Of a DNA stretch of 64,000 nt, positions 1 through 10,799 are shown one piece after another. The notes beneath the pieces are model-generated. The model ran no database searches. It was given only the letters and a program-made list of their open reading frames with translations, and was not told the origin of the DNA. The position numbers and the translations under genes are program-made. Numbering within the stretch: position 1 is the first letter of the stretch; the number at the start of each line of letters is the position of its first letter. The DNA comes from Paraspadella gotoi (taxonomy: Eukaryota; Chaetognatha), in contig CM119266.1 of NCBI GenBank assembly GCA_051294375.1, forward strand, positions 19,169,657 through 19,233,656, written 5' to 3'.

Positions 1-2
1 CA

Positions 3-3000
3 CGCAACTGGCACGATTTGACAAGAGGCGTTCGATCCCCTCGGTCTTGGAACCGGTCCTCCTACGGAAGCGGCACCTCGCGATCCTCGCGCCTATTAGA
101 CGAAGTTGAAAGTCTGAGGTGAGACAAATTTACGTGAATTTTTTTTTTTGGAGGATCGATTAACAATGGATCTCCTCGTCGACAGAGGGTGGCGCGGCAG
201 CGTCGGTGAAGAGACCAGGTCCGAATCGCGCTCGGACCTAAATTGCGCTGAGAATTCTATTCCACCAATCACGTCGGAGGCTCCCGCTTCGGTGTCCGAT
301 TGCCCGATCAATCCCGTGTTCGGAATTCAGATGCGGAGAGAGTAAGTCGTGAAATGACAGGCAGTTGGAATCTTTTGAAATGGTACGATACTTATAATAG
401 TATTAATGAAGGTTGAAAAAAAAAGAATATAAATTATGAATAGCGTAGACGATGAATATTAATAGTAAATTGTAATAAATAAAAGATATTGTAAGATTCA
501 TCATAACCTATCATCTGATAAGCTGTTTACCGTTAACCGATCCTTGCCAGATCCGGCATTGATTGCTCAAACTTTTTTACAACTCTTTTCGCTTTTAAGC
601 TTTAAAAAATGAATCAGCAAAAAGTTTTGAATGCGTGGTGATCCAGCTCGATGTTTCATCAACCCAAACTTTAACCTCTCTCTCATCTCGTTTAATGAAC
701 AAATATTGTAGTTTTTTTTATCTCTGACAACGCAGCTACCTTGATGGCGAAGGTTGGGAAAAGGTATCGGTCTGCAGTCGATCTACTTTTGATGAGGTTG
801 GTCTGGCCAAACGACAATGCTTGTCTAATGTCTAATTGAGTGGAGCACTCAAGAACAAAAAAATTATTTGAATGATCGAACAAGGATATTTAGATGTGAG
901 ATAGTATGATTAACTAGTACAAAAAATATTTTGTTCATATTGTTTTGGGAACAGAATAGTAAAATATAATATATTTATAATAATATTCTTATAAAATAGT
1001 AAATTTTAAAAATAATTTTTTAAAAACTTTTAATAAAGATTCAGATTCTTTATAAAAAGTTGAATCAAAAATATAAAACATTCTGTCATCTTCAGCATTT
1101 AAAAAGGGGGGAAAAGGTGAAAATTTATGACTTTTAGTCATTTTTGTGATCCAAACATTAAAATATCATATATTTTATAAAAGTATTTTAAATTTTTAAT
1201 GGCGAATCCAAATCTGTTCTTAAAAATAAAAGAAAATATTTTAAAATTTAACGATTTTATAAGGATATTACTACATAAATAATTGAATTTATTATACAGT
1301 TATGCTAAAAAGATTTTTAAAAAGATTTAAAATTCATTAATTACATATCCATAGGCAGCAAAAAAATAAAGTTAAATAACTCAATCTTTTCATCACTCCA
1401 CCCTATTGGCCAATCCGTATTTAATTGTTGATTACTGTGACTCAAGAATCGTATTCCAGGTCGAAAGTCTCGATCTCGATGGTTCTCACGAATTGTCAAC
1501 CCAAGGCTTTTCCAGCAAATCCAGTTCTCATTCCAGTGAGAAAATTCATCATTAAAATCTCTAAAAACTACGAAATCAAGTTCCGAAAAAAAAAGGTAAT
1601 TTATTTCCAGGCAATCCCTCGTTCGGAGACGCTCGCGCCATCAAAACTAACGATGCCGATGGACGTCCTCTTGTCGAGAAAAGTAGCAGGTACTTTTTTC
1701 TTCAGAAAAACTTTTTTTCTCCGTTTTTATGCTATTTCATTCGTCGTTTTCCGACAGCGTTGCCGCGACGAAACGCAAATCTGGTGTCGTTCGAGCTCGA
1801 GCGCCGAGTCGCCTCCTCATTCGCGACGACGACGAAGACGACGACCACAACGGTGCTGACGTGCTTTACCCTTGTCTTTTGTTCACTTGTTCTTGATTCT
1901 AACCCGCGACCCTTTCCGCGAAAGATGCCCCCGTCATCGTGATCAGCAAAGACGCCAAACGCCAAGAATCCGAGGATAGTCTGAGCAGCACCGCAATCAG
2001 CGGCTCTAGCTCCGCGACGAGCGGATGCATCCTCCAAGAGTTGAGAATGAGGGAATATCAAAATCAAATGAGGATCGGTGGAAGGTGAAACAAGGACGGC
2101 GCTCGACGTTTTTTCGTCGAAAACTTACCCATGCCGTTTTTCAGGACATCCCTACCGCCTCTGGGCTCTCCTCAATCGAGGTCTCACCAACTTCTTTGTC
2201 CACTGATGTCGCCATCGATTTCACCTTCTGTTTCGCCGCCAGGGTCTTCGTCGAGGTATTGTTCTTAAATCGAATTGAGTAATCAATTTGTCAGGCTATA
2301 AATTAATTTACGAGAAAAGGTTCTTTGTCGATCTAGATTTAAACGTGCACAATTTATCGATCGGAATTACATTGTCATTGATATTGATTTTTCGGATTTA
2401 TTTAAAGAAACAGTACAAAAGATGTTCTCTTCAAGTTGGCAAATCAAGCAGAGACGAGCCTCCTATATTCTCAATATTCATTTGTTTAATAATATATATC
2501 TATTAAAGAACTAAAACAATCTCTACTACAGTCGAAAATAGATTTTATTTCTTTTATGGTTATTAAAGAAAGTGAGAGAGCAAAACTTATAAATGACAAC
2601 TCGTAAACAAAATATTGACAACTATTAATCTCATAAATTAGAATGCAATAGTCACAACTCACAGTTGTGTCCATGTCATCCAATTTAATGACATAAATAT
2701 GAAATTTGTACAACCAATATAATAATAACCAATACAATATATATTTTATAGTTAGATTACTACATAAATTGTGATTAATCCCGCTTGTTTTCAGATATTG
2801 CTCGGTTCCATTAGATTTTAATGCGTCTTCGGGAAGAAACTCGCCCGTTTTTTCAATTTCGGGTAAAAAGACCTGATTTGTCTGACCGCCCGTGACAAGT
2901 TAAAATCACAGTGATTTATCAAAACGTAGGTTCTACAGGAGGCGATCCACATGGGATTTATCCTTCCATGAACCTTTATCCCTTGAATTCCAGCATCGAT

Positions 3001-6000
3001 TCGGCTGATCAGCTATTTTCTATTTTTGGATTTAACGCGGATCTTCGATCACAAGTTCCTGCTAGGTTTCAATGGTCCCATCCCCTTTTTTGTGTTGTTT
3101 TTTCTGGTAAAACAAAAATATGGACGTGACAATCGAAATAAAACATTTATCTACCCAGATTCACAGAGGACCTGGCTAATAAAGTCTGTCAAATGCAAAT
3201 GGCGCAAAGTCAAGCTCAGTCATCTTTCTCCAACTTACTCATTCAAGATCGAGTAAATTGCGCTTTTGATCAGGTGAGTTTCGTTTTTTTACTCAGATAA
3301 ATTTGCAGTGTTTTGCTTATCTTAAATGTAAGAGGGATGGAGGCTTTAAAGTTAGGAGATAATTTGGAGATTGGTTGTACCAATTTCATGAACACCCTCG
3401 ACGACCTCAGGACTACTTGAGATCCGCGCCGCCCAAGTGCCGGTGCAGTCAATTCCTCCACAAGTCCCAAAAGTTGGCTAACGAGAAGCGAAAGAGAATT
3501 CAACGGGCGGCCACCATCCTCTGCTATCATCAAGACGGCGAGACCGAGCAATGCGAAGAGCCGTTTCCTGAGAAACAGGAACAGTACCGGGTGAAGCTTG
3601 AATAAAGTGTGCTTATTAGTTACTAGTTTTAATGTTGCGCTAATGATTCGATACATACTAACTTCCCCAGACCGAAGAAACGAATGCAACCTCCGACTCG
3701 CTCGATATTTCTAACTCCTCGACCCAGAAAAGCGAAAAATTTCACCAACCTTTAACGAGGCAACAAAGTTTGGAAAAGCTAAAAACGTTGCTCGACAGAG
3801 AGGTACTGCTATTTTTATTCCGGGTAAGTTAATCGTTATTGTCTGAAAAATAGCTAGTATCGTAGTTGTATATGTTACGCCAACTCGTCAAAGAAGCCGC
3901 CCGCTCTTAACAATCCAAAGCGAAAGGACTCGGGTTCGCGCCCTGCTGATTCACAATTAGGAGGGACGGGGTGTCTAACCCATTTGTACGTAGTTGTTCG
4001 GAACTTGGTGCGCTTTGGACGATGAACTGCCGAAACTTGTAGCGGAGAGCCCACATAATCACCGGGGCCCTTTGCCCAATATACACCAATCCCGATAATT
4101 ATAGTTGAATACTTATTTAGATATTAATTGACAGGCGAACAGTCAAGTAGTGTCACAAGCCGTGACAAGCGGCGGATCGTCGGCCGTTCGACATCGACGT
4201 CACAGAAGATTTCAGACTCTATCGAGACAAACTTCGCTTCCTTTGCATTTGGAGACGCTAAGCGAAGAAGATGAAAGCTCACCGGATGGTTGGTTTAGTC
4301 ATTTTATGGTTTGAGGATTTTATTATGTTCGTTAGTTTACAAATTAGGGAGTTTTTATTTTTTGACAAAACAACGATTTAATTTGTCAAAAATAAAGACT
4401 CTTTACTTTGAAAATTAATTCAGAAACACAATGAAAAAAAAGTGCGAGACAGTTCTGCACAAAAATTTCCTTTTATACTGCTGCGGAGGTATTGCCAACT
4501 CAAGTCACAATGGGGTGTTAAAAAGACAGTGTGGACTTAAGGGCAGACTGAAAAAAAAAATTTGTTGTTGGATTCACATGAAACCAGACTTCCTTCTTCG
4601 TGTCTTCTGCACTGATGAACTGACAGAAAGAACAATTGATTATTGATTAATGATTATTAGTTCTGTACTTATTTCAGTAAATAGAAAGGTCACCCATAAT
4701 CAGCCACGAATAAGTAATTGTTCGTTGTATATAAACTTTTTATACATATAAACGTAATCTAAACGTTTAAAAATTTAGTTTTGTTGAATATCTTCAGGGG
4801 TATACGTACATAAATACGTACAATTATAAATCAAATCTTGCAGGGGCTAAAAACTTGGCCATAACGAAAAGGCCTCCATGGGCGAAGTCCACTATCGCCG
4901 AGGAGGAGAACCCAACAGATCTTGGACCTTCAATAGATAGCGATTATCCTTCGGATGATTTCGTAAATTCTATCCGCGAAGATTATTCAAGACTCGAGTA
5001 AGCTTTCATCTAAACTTTTAAATTAAACTCAACAAAAAACAAAACAAAACTAAGATTGTTCTGTTTTTTTTTTCAGCTCAACTGTTTCCGAAGCATTAGA
5101 TCCTAACAAGTGCACCCTTACTGAAGAAAACACTACTGATCAAGGTTGTAATACATTAATTTACAATTATTAATGTTTTTCAAACATAAATTGCGGCGCA
5201 AAAAAAAGTAGTCAATCGATTGGTGGTGGTGGTATCCGCTAAATAAAAAAATAGTTTTAATCAAAATAAGTTTGGTTTTTATTTATTATAAAATATTTAT
5301 AATATAAAATTTACTGAGCAAATTCCGCAATTTGTAATTTGTAAGGACAGTTAACTACCATTTTAACCTATATCAAATTAAGCTAAGTGGGGAAACTATA
5401 TATATATAGAATAATTTTTTTTAAAAATAAATAAAACAATTGAAATTTCTTTTAAAATTCTGATTTTAAAGTAACGCTTTATTCTATTTCCTAAACTTTT
5501 TATGTACCAATCGATAGCTATTCCAAAAATTAAATTAAAAAAGAAATAGGGGTATAGTTAAAGCTAACAAGTGGCTCCTTTTATTGCGCCGCAGTGTAAA
5601 AATCTCAAATCCATATTATAACTGATATAATTTCAAAATAAACCCTTCAAGTTACAACGCCATTGACATTGGTCAAGCAAAGAAAAGAGATAGAATCGCC
5701 CTGTCATCATCAATCGGAGGCGGTCAAAACAATGACGGGATTTTTGCCCATGAAGAAATCAGCGCAGATGACACAATTAAGGTCGATAGTTATTCTGCTA
5801 TATTTTAATACAAATAGACGTTGAATTAAATTAAAAACAGCCAAGAAGAAGAAACAAAGAAGGACAAAAAGTTTCCGTATACACCTACTTACGATTATTC
5901 GCCTGTGACCGTGGATGGCAACGACAACGAAGATGACGATCAGAGCGACGATGGTGAGAAGTTTACCAGCAAAGACATGACAAAGAATATTTTTTGTTGG

Positions 6001-9000
6001 GTAATGTATTTATTATTTTTTGCTAATATTTTGATTCACTTAGAAGGATCAGTTTTTAAGGTAGTCCGAAAAATAGGAATAAATCTAATAATAAGAGGGG
6101 AGAAAAGAGAGAGAGAGTCCTTGATTATAATTATTAATCCAATTTTTGAGATTCATGATTCTGGTAGTGTGAATATTTTAATATTTATTGATTTATTACT
6201 TATTTTTTTATTTATTTATTTATTTGTATTTATAATAGATTTAATATATTGTAAAAAGTTTACATTTAAAACTGTTGTTCTTTTTTAAAAATTCCATCAT
6301 TAAGTTAAATTCCCCAAAAAGTAATATTTCATACTGAAAATTGAACTAAGTGATGATTTTTAAGTTTTTTACAGTGATTAATCAATTTTGTTATTTTATT
6401 TATAATTGTTTATCAATTGGTCAGGCGTCGGGGACGAAATTACCTCTTCGACGTTCCCATCTTCGATGCAAAATTTTGAAGAAGGAAAATCTTCGGGCGA
6501 GTTGTTGTTACTAGAGACATTTTTTTTATTTGCGTAGGTCGATTAGTTCCAAAGTTGCCACATCTTTGGGCCAAATCTGACAAACGGGGTTCATTCGAGA
6601 ACTTATTAAATATTTTGTTATTTTACTTTCTTCCCAAGCTTGGCTTCACTTACAAATTTTTTTACTGGCTTCGGAATAATCCTATCTATATAAAATTAGC
6701 AGCATTGCCTACCCGACAGAAGCGACGGCGGCGGAAGCGGAAATGGACGTCTTCTTGTCCTCAACGGAAATCGGATCCTCTAATTTGACTGCAGATCTCA
6801 GAAAAGAAAAGAACGTCCAAGTATTTATTAAATATTGTGAATAATTTTAACTAATTAATAATACTACTATCAAGCTATTTTGATTGAAGGAAGTATATCA
6901 AGAGAGGATTTATTTTTTGGTTTCTTTCACTACTACACTAATCTTAGGCAAATCGTGGTTGTTTATCTCCAATTATTTGCTTTGATGTGGACGATAATGA
7001 TGATCTTAATAAGTTCGTGGAAACGTTCAGCGAAAAAGAGCAACGACAGACTTTGGATATCATTTTACAACGTGAGAGAGTCTTTTGTTTTAACAGTTTT
7101 AATAGCTCTTCCAGGAGGCGTCCCGTGGCTCGGTTCCTGTTCTCAATGTTTTTTTGCAAAGTTATTATGAAATTGGTACAACCAATATAAAAATTATCCA
7201 TTCATTTAATAAATAAGCTATCTTGCCCCTGACTTTGGACAGGCTTTGGTGGTTTAAGGCCTCCATCACTCTTACAAGATAATGACATAGCAGGTCACTG
7301 CAAGCTTTCAATCAAGATTCTCTCAGTCTCGTTTATTCACTCCCAGAGTAAGTAGTAATCACGAAAGAATAAAGTCACTAGAATTAATGTGAATCGCTTT
7401 AGTAAATCAATTTACGAAATATTATTTACAATTCACCAAACGAGAACAAATAAGGGGAAGATAAAAATGAAAAAGAAGAAGAGATCGGGAGACAAAGTCA
7501 AGCAACTCCGTCCACATGAGACGGCAACTCAATCACGGGACTTCGGGAAGCGAGCAGGTCCCCGTTCTCGCGCTGAAGGCAAACAGAAAGTCTCTCAAAA
7601 AAGTGCTTAGACGTTTTGCCGATATCTAAGCCTGCATTCGTTGCTTGGAGTTTGGCGAAATCTTTTAAGTTTGAGAAAGCATCCAGGTCCCATGCCCCGA
7701 AGGTAGTAACAACCAGAGGGATGAAGCTAACGTCGGCCGGCAGTTTGCCTTCGTACTTAGCATGTTTGTAAAATATGTATAGCGCAGTAGCAGTTTAATT
7801 TAATCCCTTTTACATGTATCGGCGCAGCTACTGGTTTTAAAGTCTCTTCATTTTTTATTCTTCAGAACTGCAGGATAAAAGCATGAAGAATCCCGATAAA
7901 AGATTTGTTGATAATCTTCATAATTTCAGCGCGCAAGTATGAGTCGAACATGATACTCGTTGAAATTACATTTGTCAGTATCTTATTTTTCTTCAAGTCC
8001 AGATTGAAACAAATTCTATATCACCGATTTTGGGATTAACTTCTGGCTCAAGCATTTTATCGAACTGTATGGTCCAGCACGTTGCAGATAACCGACACAA
8101 AGAAATTCAGGTTAAATATTACTTCTTATTCACCGCGAAGGTGAACCCTTATCTTTCAAGTCTGTACCAGGAAACAGTGTTGAACGGTTTTTGATCCAAA
8201 CAGACAGACGCGACGGATGGAGAGAAAAATCCAGCAGGAATACCTGGATCTTCGAGCGAAGAACTACATCAACCCAATTGTTTTATCTGTCAGTCTATAG
8301 CCTACCATAATCGCTTTTGCTGCGGGTGGGACTCTGTCCCTCATTTTGGACAACCTGAGAACGACTCACTACCCACGAATGCTCGAGTATTGCACACGCA
8401 GACGCGAGCTAAAAGAAAATTTTACAATAACAGTAACTGTAAAGATCATGGCGAAGCGGCGCATCCGTTTTTAGAGTCCGTGGATGGAGAAACAAAAGCA
8501 AATCTTGATTCTAAATCTAAGAGTAAAAAAAACGTTCGAAGTGAAAACAGTACTTTGGCTCTGGATAACATTGAAACTGGAACACAAGATGACTTAGCGG
8601 CCAAATCAATTGTAAGGAGTTTTTTGTTGTTTTTTTATTTTTTTTATTTTAGTTTAGAATGTTTACATCCTGTTTACCATTTATATATTTTTTCGACCCC
8701 AGAATGGAGATTGTGAAGAAGAGACGTTTTCCGATTCGTTTTCTTCAAAACTTAAAAAGAGGTGAGCAAAAATGTCAATCGTGCTTACAGCTAACATTTT
8801 TTTATCTTTTGTCATACAGCAGACAATAAAATTCGACAATGACCAGGTTGACCGAAAGAGTTTCGCGAATCAACTCCGAGTATTTTGAATCTAAAAAATC
8901 CCGACGAATGAATGCATTTCTTCAACAAGAATTGAGCATGGATAATTCTTTCGTTGGTCAATCTCCTCGGCTAAATTTCCAAGAGGTAAATCTGGAGGCA

Positions 9001-9761
9001 CAGGCTAGAATCGGCGAGAGATGCAATTTAAAAATTTTAGCTGACGTCGTTTCGGATTACAGCCCAACACAGTGAGGTACATTTTAAATAATTGTTTTTT
9101 TTACCATTTGCAGGAAGACTCTATGAGCGATCAATCTCAGAATCTTTCAAAGACCCTCCCCTTTCCGGATTTGCTCTGCAGCGTCGGCCAGGATGATATC
9201 CAACCGTCGCAATTCCTGATTGTAAAAGGTCACGGAAACGATGGGAGCCTGCCTCTGCAATCCCAACTCGACATGAATAAGTCAGAATATTTTTCGAGTG
9301 ACAAAAGTTTGAAGTCAATATCCGACAAAGATTCTGAAGAAATCCTAGACTTTTCAACACCAATGATGCCAGAAGGGGACGTCGTGACGGCAGAAATTAG
9401 GAGAATGAGGTTGCAGTTGCAAAAAAGTGGAAATGAGGCTAAAAAGTACGATTTTGGAGACAATTCTCCTCAAGACACTCCCAGAACTTTATCTCCGGCA
9501 GCTCTTCCAGGAGGCGTCCCGTGGCTCGGTTCCTGTTCTAGTTTTTTTAACAAAAAAAATGATAACAAATTTAGCGAAAAGGAAAAGGAGGACAATGACA
9601 AAATTGGCGATAACTATCGGATCGACGTCGTTAGTAAAGTCGATGCAGCTATCGAGTTAGTGAATGGGTTGTTGAAGTGTTTGGAGGTTAAGGATCAAGA
9701 GAGAAAGAGTTGCCACTTCTTTGATAACACTGTCGACGAAGATAACGAAAATATTTTGTGA
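3..9761 (+). CDS. Large Ser/Asp/Glu-rich protein, possible ITPR-interacting-domain (ITPRID/SSFA2/TESPA1)-like, 5' end outside window
   Basis: Twenty-six exons joined by splice sites with matching phase: 3-118, 186-341, 736-763, 1460-1535, 1611-1689, 1758-1852, 1925-2084, 2145-2255, 2795-2862, 2930-3065, 3159-3273, 3671-3802, 4135-4288, 4844-4997, 5077-5144, 5652-5781, 5841-5953, 6425-6500, 6703-6820, 6948-7071, 7866-7936, 8003-8110, 8204-8611, 8703-8761, 8847-8985, 9114-9761. The sum is 3,642 nt, a multiple of three, ending in TGA; AATAAA lies at 9,774. The third exon is only 28 nt. The product is low-complexity (SP-, DDDE- and KKDKK-rich). Around residues 320-345, exons 2930-3065 and 3159-3273 encode a motif of the form ADQLFSIFGF then VPARF. 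This recalls the LGFG...IPARF core of ITPRID proteins, which bind IP3 receptors. That match is from memory and weak. Exons before 736 and the 8847 acceptor are least certain. Introns carry SINE, LINE and R2-repeat insertions. Confidence 0.72.
186..341 (+). other. Second visible exon of the 5' gene (uncertain acceptor)
   Basis: The acceptor at 185/186 was chosen over an earlier AG at about 159 because only it keeps the frame open from the preceding exon (phase 2). The donor GA|GTAAGT is strong. Both strands are open here, so frame alone does not prove coding. The phase chain into the 28-nt exon at 736-763 supports it. Confidence 0.5.
517..578 (-). repeat. Fragment of R3 repeat (GCCGGATCTGC family)
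   Basis: The reverse complement matches the left end of the full-length R3 copies near 17.33 and 22.02 kb (AGTTTGAGCAA..AATGCCGGATCTG, then GGTAAACAG). Confidence 0.5.
955..1285. repeat. Degenerate MITE-like element
   Basis: Ends in GATTTTATAAGGATATTACTAC, nearly the same as the terminal part of the long inverted-repeat element at about 29.69-30.05 kb. AT-rich, in an intron. No coding signal. Confidence 0.35.
3318..3605. repeat. R2-repeat fragment joined to an open, GC-richer repeat-like segment
   Basis: 3,318-3,392 is a degenerate copy of the end of the R2 repeat (GATGGAGG..TTAAA, then TTGGTTGTACCAATTTCAT). The next 210 bases are GC-richer than their surroundings and open on both strands (plus 3375-3605, minus 3270-3689). 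They sit inside an intron of the 5' gene. A transposon-derived piece is the likeliest reading; no protein family recognised. Confidence 0.4.
3900..4085 (+). repeat. tRNA-derived SINE-like element
   Basis: Contains CGGGTTCGCGCCC, a good match to the RNA polymerase III B box (GGTTCGANNCC type), followed by GGAGGGACGGGGTGTCTAACCC. That segment recurs as GAGGGACGGGGCGCTTAACCCGCC in the copy near 18.85 kb and, inverted, near 15.57 and 41.05 kb. GC-rich island in an AT-rich intron. The copy is diverged. Confidence 0.5.
7104..7143 (+). repeat. Exact 40-bp copy of part of the last exon of the same gene
   Basis: Identical base for base to 9,500-9,539, which encodes ALPGGVPWLGSCS in the terminal exon. 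Here it lies inside the intron 7072-7865, just upstream of an R2 repeat. It even presents an acceptor-like CTCTTCCAG, but the reading frame soon stops, so the real splice partner is 7866. Confidence 0.85.
7167..7353 (-). repeat. R2 dispersed repeat, copy A
   Basis: Shares long stretches with copies near 21.03-21.29, 40.58-40.80 and 63.08-63.24 kb: TGAAATTGGTACAACC at one end, GATAGCTTATT.., a central CTTTGG(T/C)GGTTTAAGG segment, and ..GTTTATTCACTCCC at the other. No coding capacity. A non-autonomous element; its superfamily is unknown. Confidence 0.75.
7498..7770 (-). pseudogene. C-terminal remnant of a retroelement reverse-transcriptase ORF
   Basis: The minus strand reads open for about 90 codons to TGA at 7,498. 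It contains FIPLVVTTFGAWDLDAF and, after a spacer, SVCLQRENGDLL. This layout (F-x-P-L-v-v-x-x-F-G ... L-s-v-x-L-Q-R-x-N) is typical of the region just C-terminal of the RT domain in many non-LTR-type elements. No catalytic RT motif or 5' part remains, so it is a 3' truncated fossil, antisense in an intron of the 5' gene and beside R2 copy A. The exact clade cannot be given. Confidence 0.6.
8986..9072 (+). other. Possible alternative 3' extension of exon 8847-8985
   Basis: The frame stays open for 29 further codons past the donor at 8985 (GAG|GTAAAT). The translation, including EAQARIGERCNLKILADVV, looks coding. A second donor, CA|GTGAGG, follows at 9072, but its phase does not join the last exon at 9114. 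It may be a retained segment, an alternative end, or a past exon. Confidence 0.3.
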
Positions 9762-9773
9762 CTATTTATTCTA

Positions 9774-9779
9774 AATAAA
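9774..9779 (+). promoter_or_regulatory. Polyadenylation signal AATAAA
   Basis: Canonical hexamer 13 bases after the TGA of the 5' gene, on the same strand. Confidence 0.6.
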
Positions 9780-10011
9780 CTACGATTGTCCCAAGTAAGA
9801 GAGTTATTTTAATTCCATGAAAATTGTATGTAGTTTTTATTAATGAGATACTTTAAAAAGATTAAATTATTTTTTGAATCCTTTTATAAAGAACTTTACA
9901 TGCAATAGTATCGCCCTTTTGGGAGTTCAAATGATTCGAACAAAGACGACGAGGACGACGACGAAAACGTCGACGAAGTCTTTGTACTGAGAGACCCGTT
10001 GTGATAATTAA

Positions 10012-10144
10012 AATGACCCGGTTTAGAACAAAGTTTGAAGAGAGATTTAACAACGATTTTTAAATCGTTGTTAAATCTCTCTTCAAACTTTGTTCTAAAT
10101 CAAATCACAACGAAACAGAAAGGAAAAAACACAATGACCCGGTT
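10012..10144 (+). mobile_element. Short foldback retroposon E1 with 12-bp target-site duplication
   Basis: The direct repeat AATGACCCGGTT occurs at 10,012-10,023 and 10,133-10,144. Between them is a perfect 38-bp hairpin (10,022-10,059 with 10,062-10,099, 2-nt loop), then a tail containing ACAACGAAACAGAAAGGAA and ending ..AACAC. The tail is shared with E2, E3 and E4 but the stem sequence is not. Intergenic between the 5' gene and Argonaute. Confidence 0.85.
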
Positions 10145-10799
10145 ATATCCGACCATGAATGTCCTTGTGATGCTGACCTTTTCAGCCTTTGTAAATACGT
10201 AGTTGTTGTTGTTGTTGTTGTGATATTTACCGTTTTTGGTAATAACATACACTAATTCTTCTCTCAAAAAATACGCCTCGAATTTTTCTCCAAATTCTTG
10301 TTTTCGAGTAACCGTATTTGGTGTTACCCGACGCTTCTTTTGAACATTTTTGTCCTTGTTGACGTCATTTTTAGTTGTATTTACGATAATAAAACTTATC
10401 ATTTACGAATTTGATTATTAGTACTGAAAACTACGCTTTCTGGATAAGTTTTCTACTAACTTCGTGCTGTTCTTTTGTTTGCAGATAATTTTCGATACCC
10501 TGGCTTTAATTATGGTTGCTAACGTAACAAAAGACGTTTTGACTTTTGAGTTATTTCCCAGAAATCTAGAAATTGTAGGAATCTTATTTCTTAATTTACG
10601 TTTCTTTTTCTTTCGCATTGTTTCGACATATATTCTGGTAGGTTACTTGCAGATTTTAACCAATATTAAATTTTCAAGGACCGACGCTATTTGTGCATTA
10701 AAAAACGTTGCGCAATTATTACGAAATTTATTTTTGATCACGAACAACAAGCTCTAAACCATTTAATTTTCTGTGAACTCGACATCCAAACGAATAAAA
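10100..10799. other. Intergenic / 5' region of Argonaute
   Basis: Between E1 and the Argonaute start. Short open frames occur on both strands (such as plus 10464-10757), but none has a recognisable domain or a convincing splice chain. The Argonaute promoter and 5' UTR should lie here. A (GTT)n run is at about 10,201-10,220. Confidence 0.4.

Noticed and set aside
3900-4085. A functional tRNA gene
   Set aside because: Only the B box is good; no cloverleaf with anticodon and acceptor stems could be formed, and relatives are dispersed, so it is a SINE.
4618-4640. CTGATGAACTGACAGAAAG as hammerhead core
   Set aside because: Stem II cannot form and there is no enclosing helix.
5652-5781. Alternative frame YNAIDIGQAKKRD.. 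for this exon
   Set aside because: It is open but does not match the phases of the exons on either side; the frame VTTPLTLVKQRKE does.
6720-6783. Exon starting at 6720 in the frame SDGGGSGNGRLLVLNG
   Set aside because: It runs into a stop. The acceptor at 6703 joins in phase, reads IAYPTEATAAEAEMDVF and reaches a good donor in the phase needed by the next exon.
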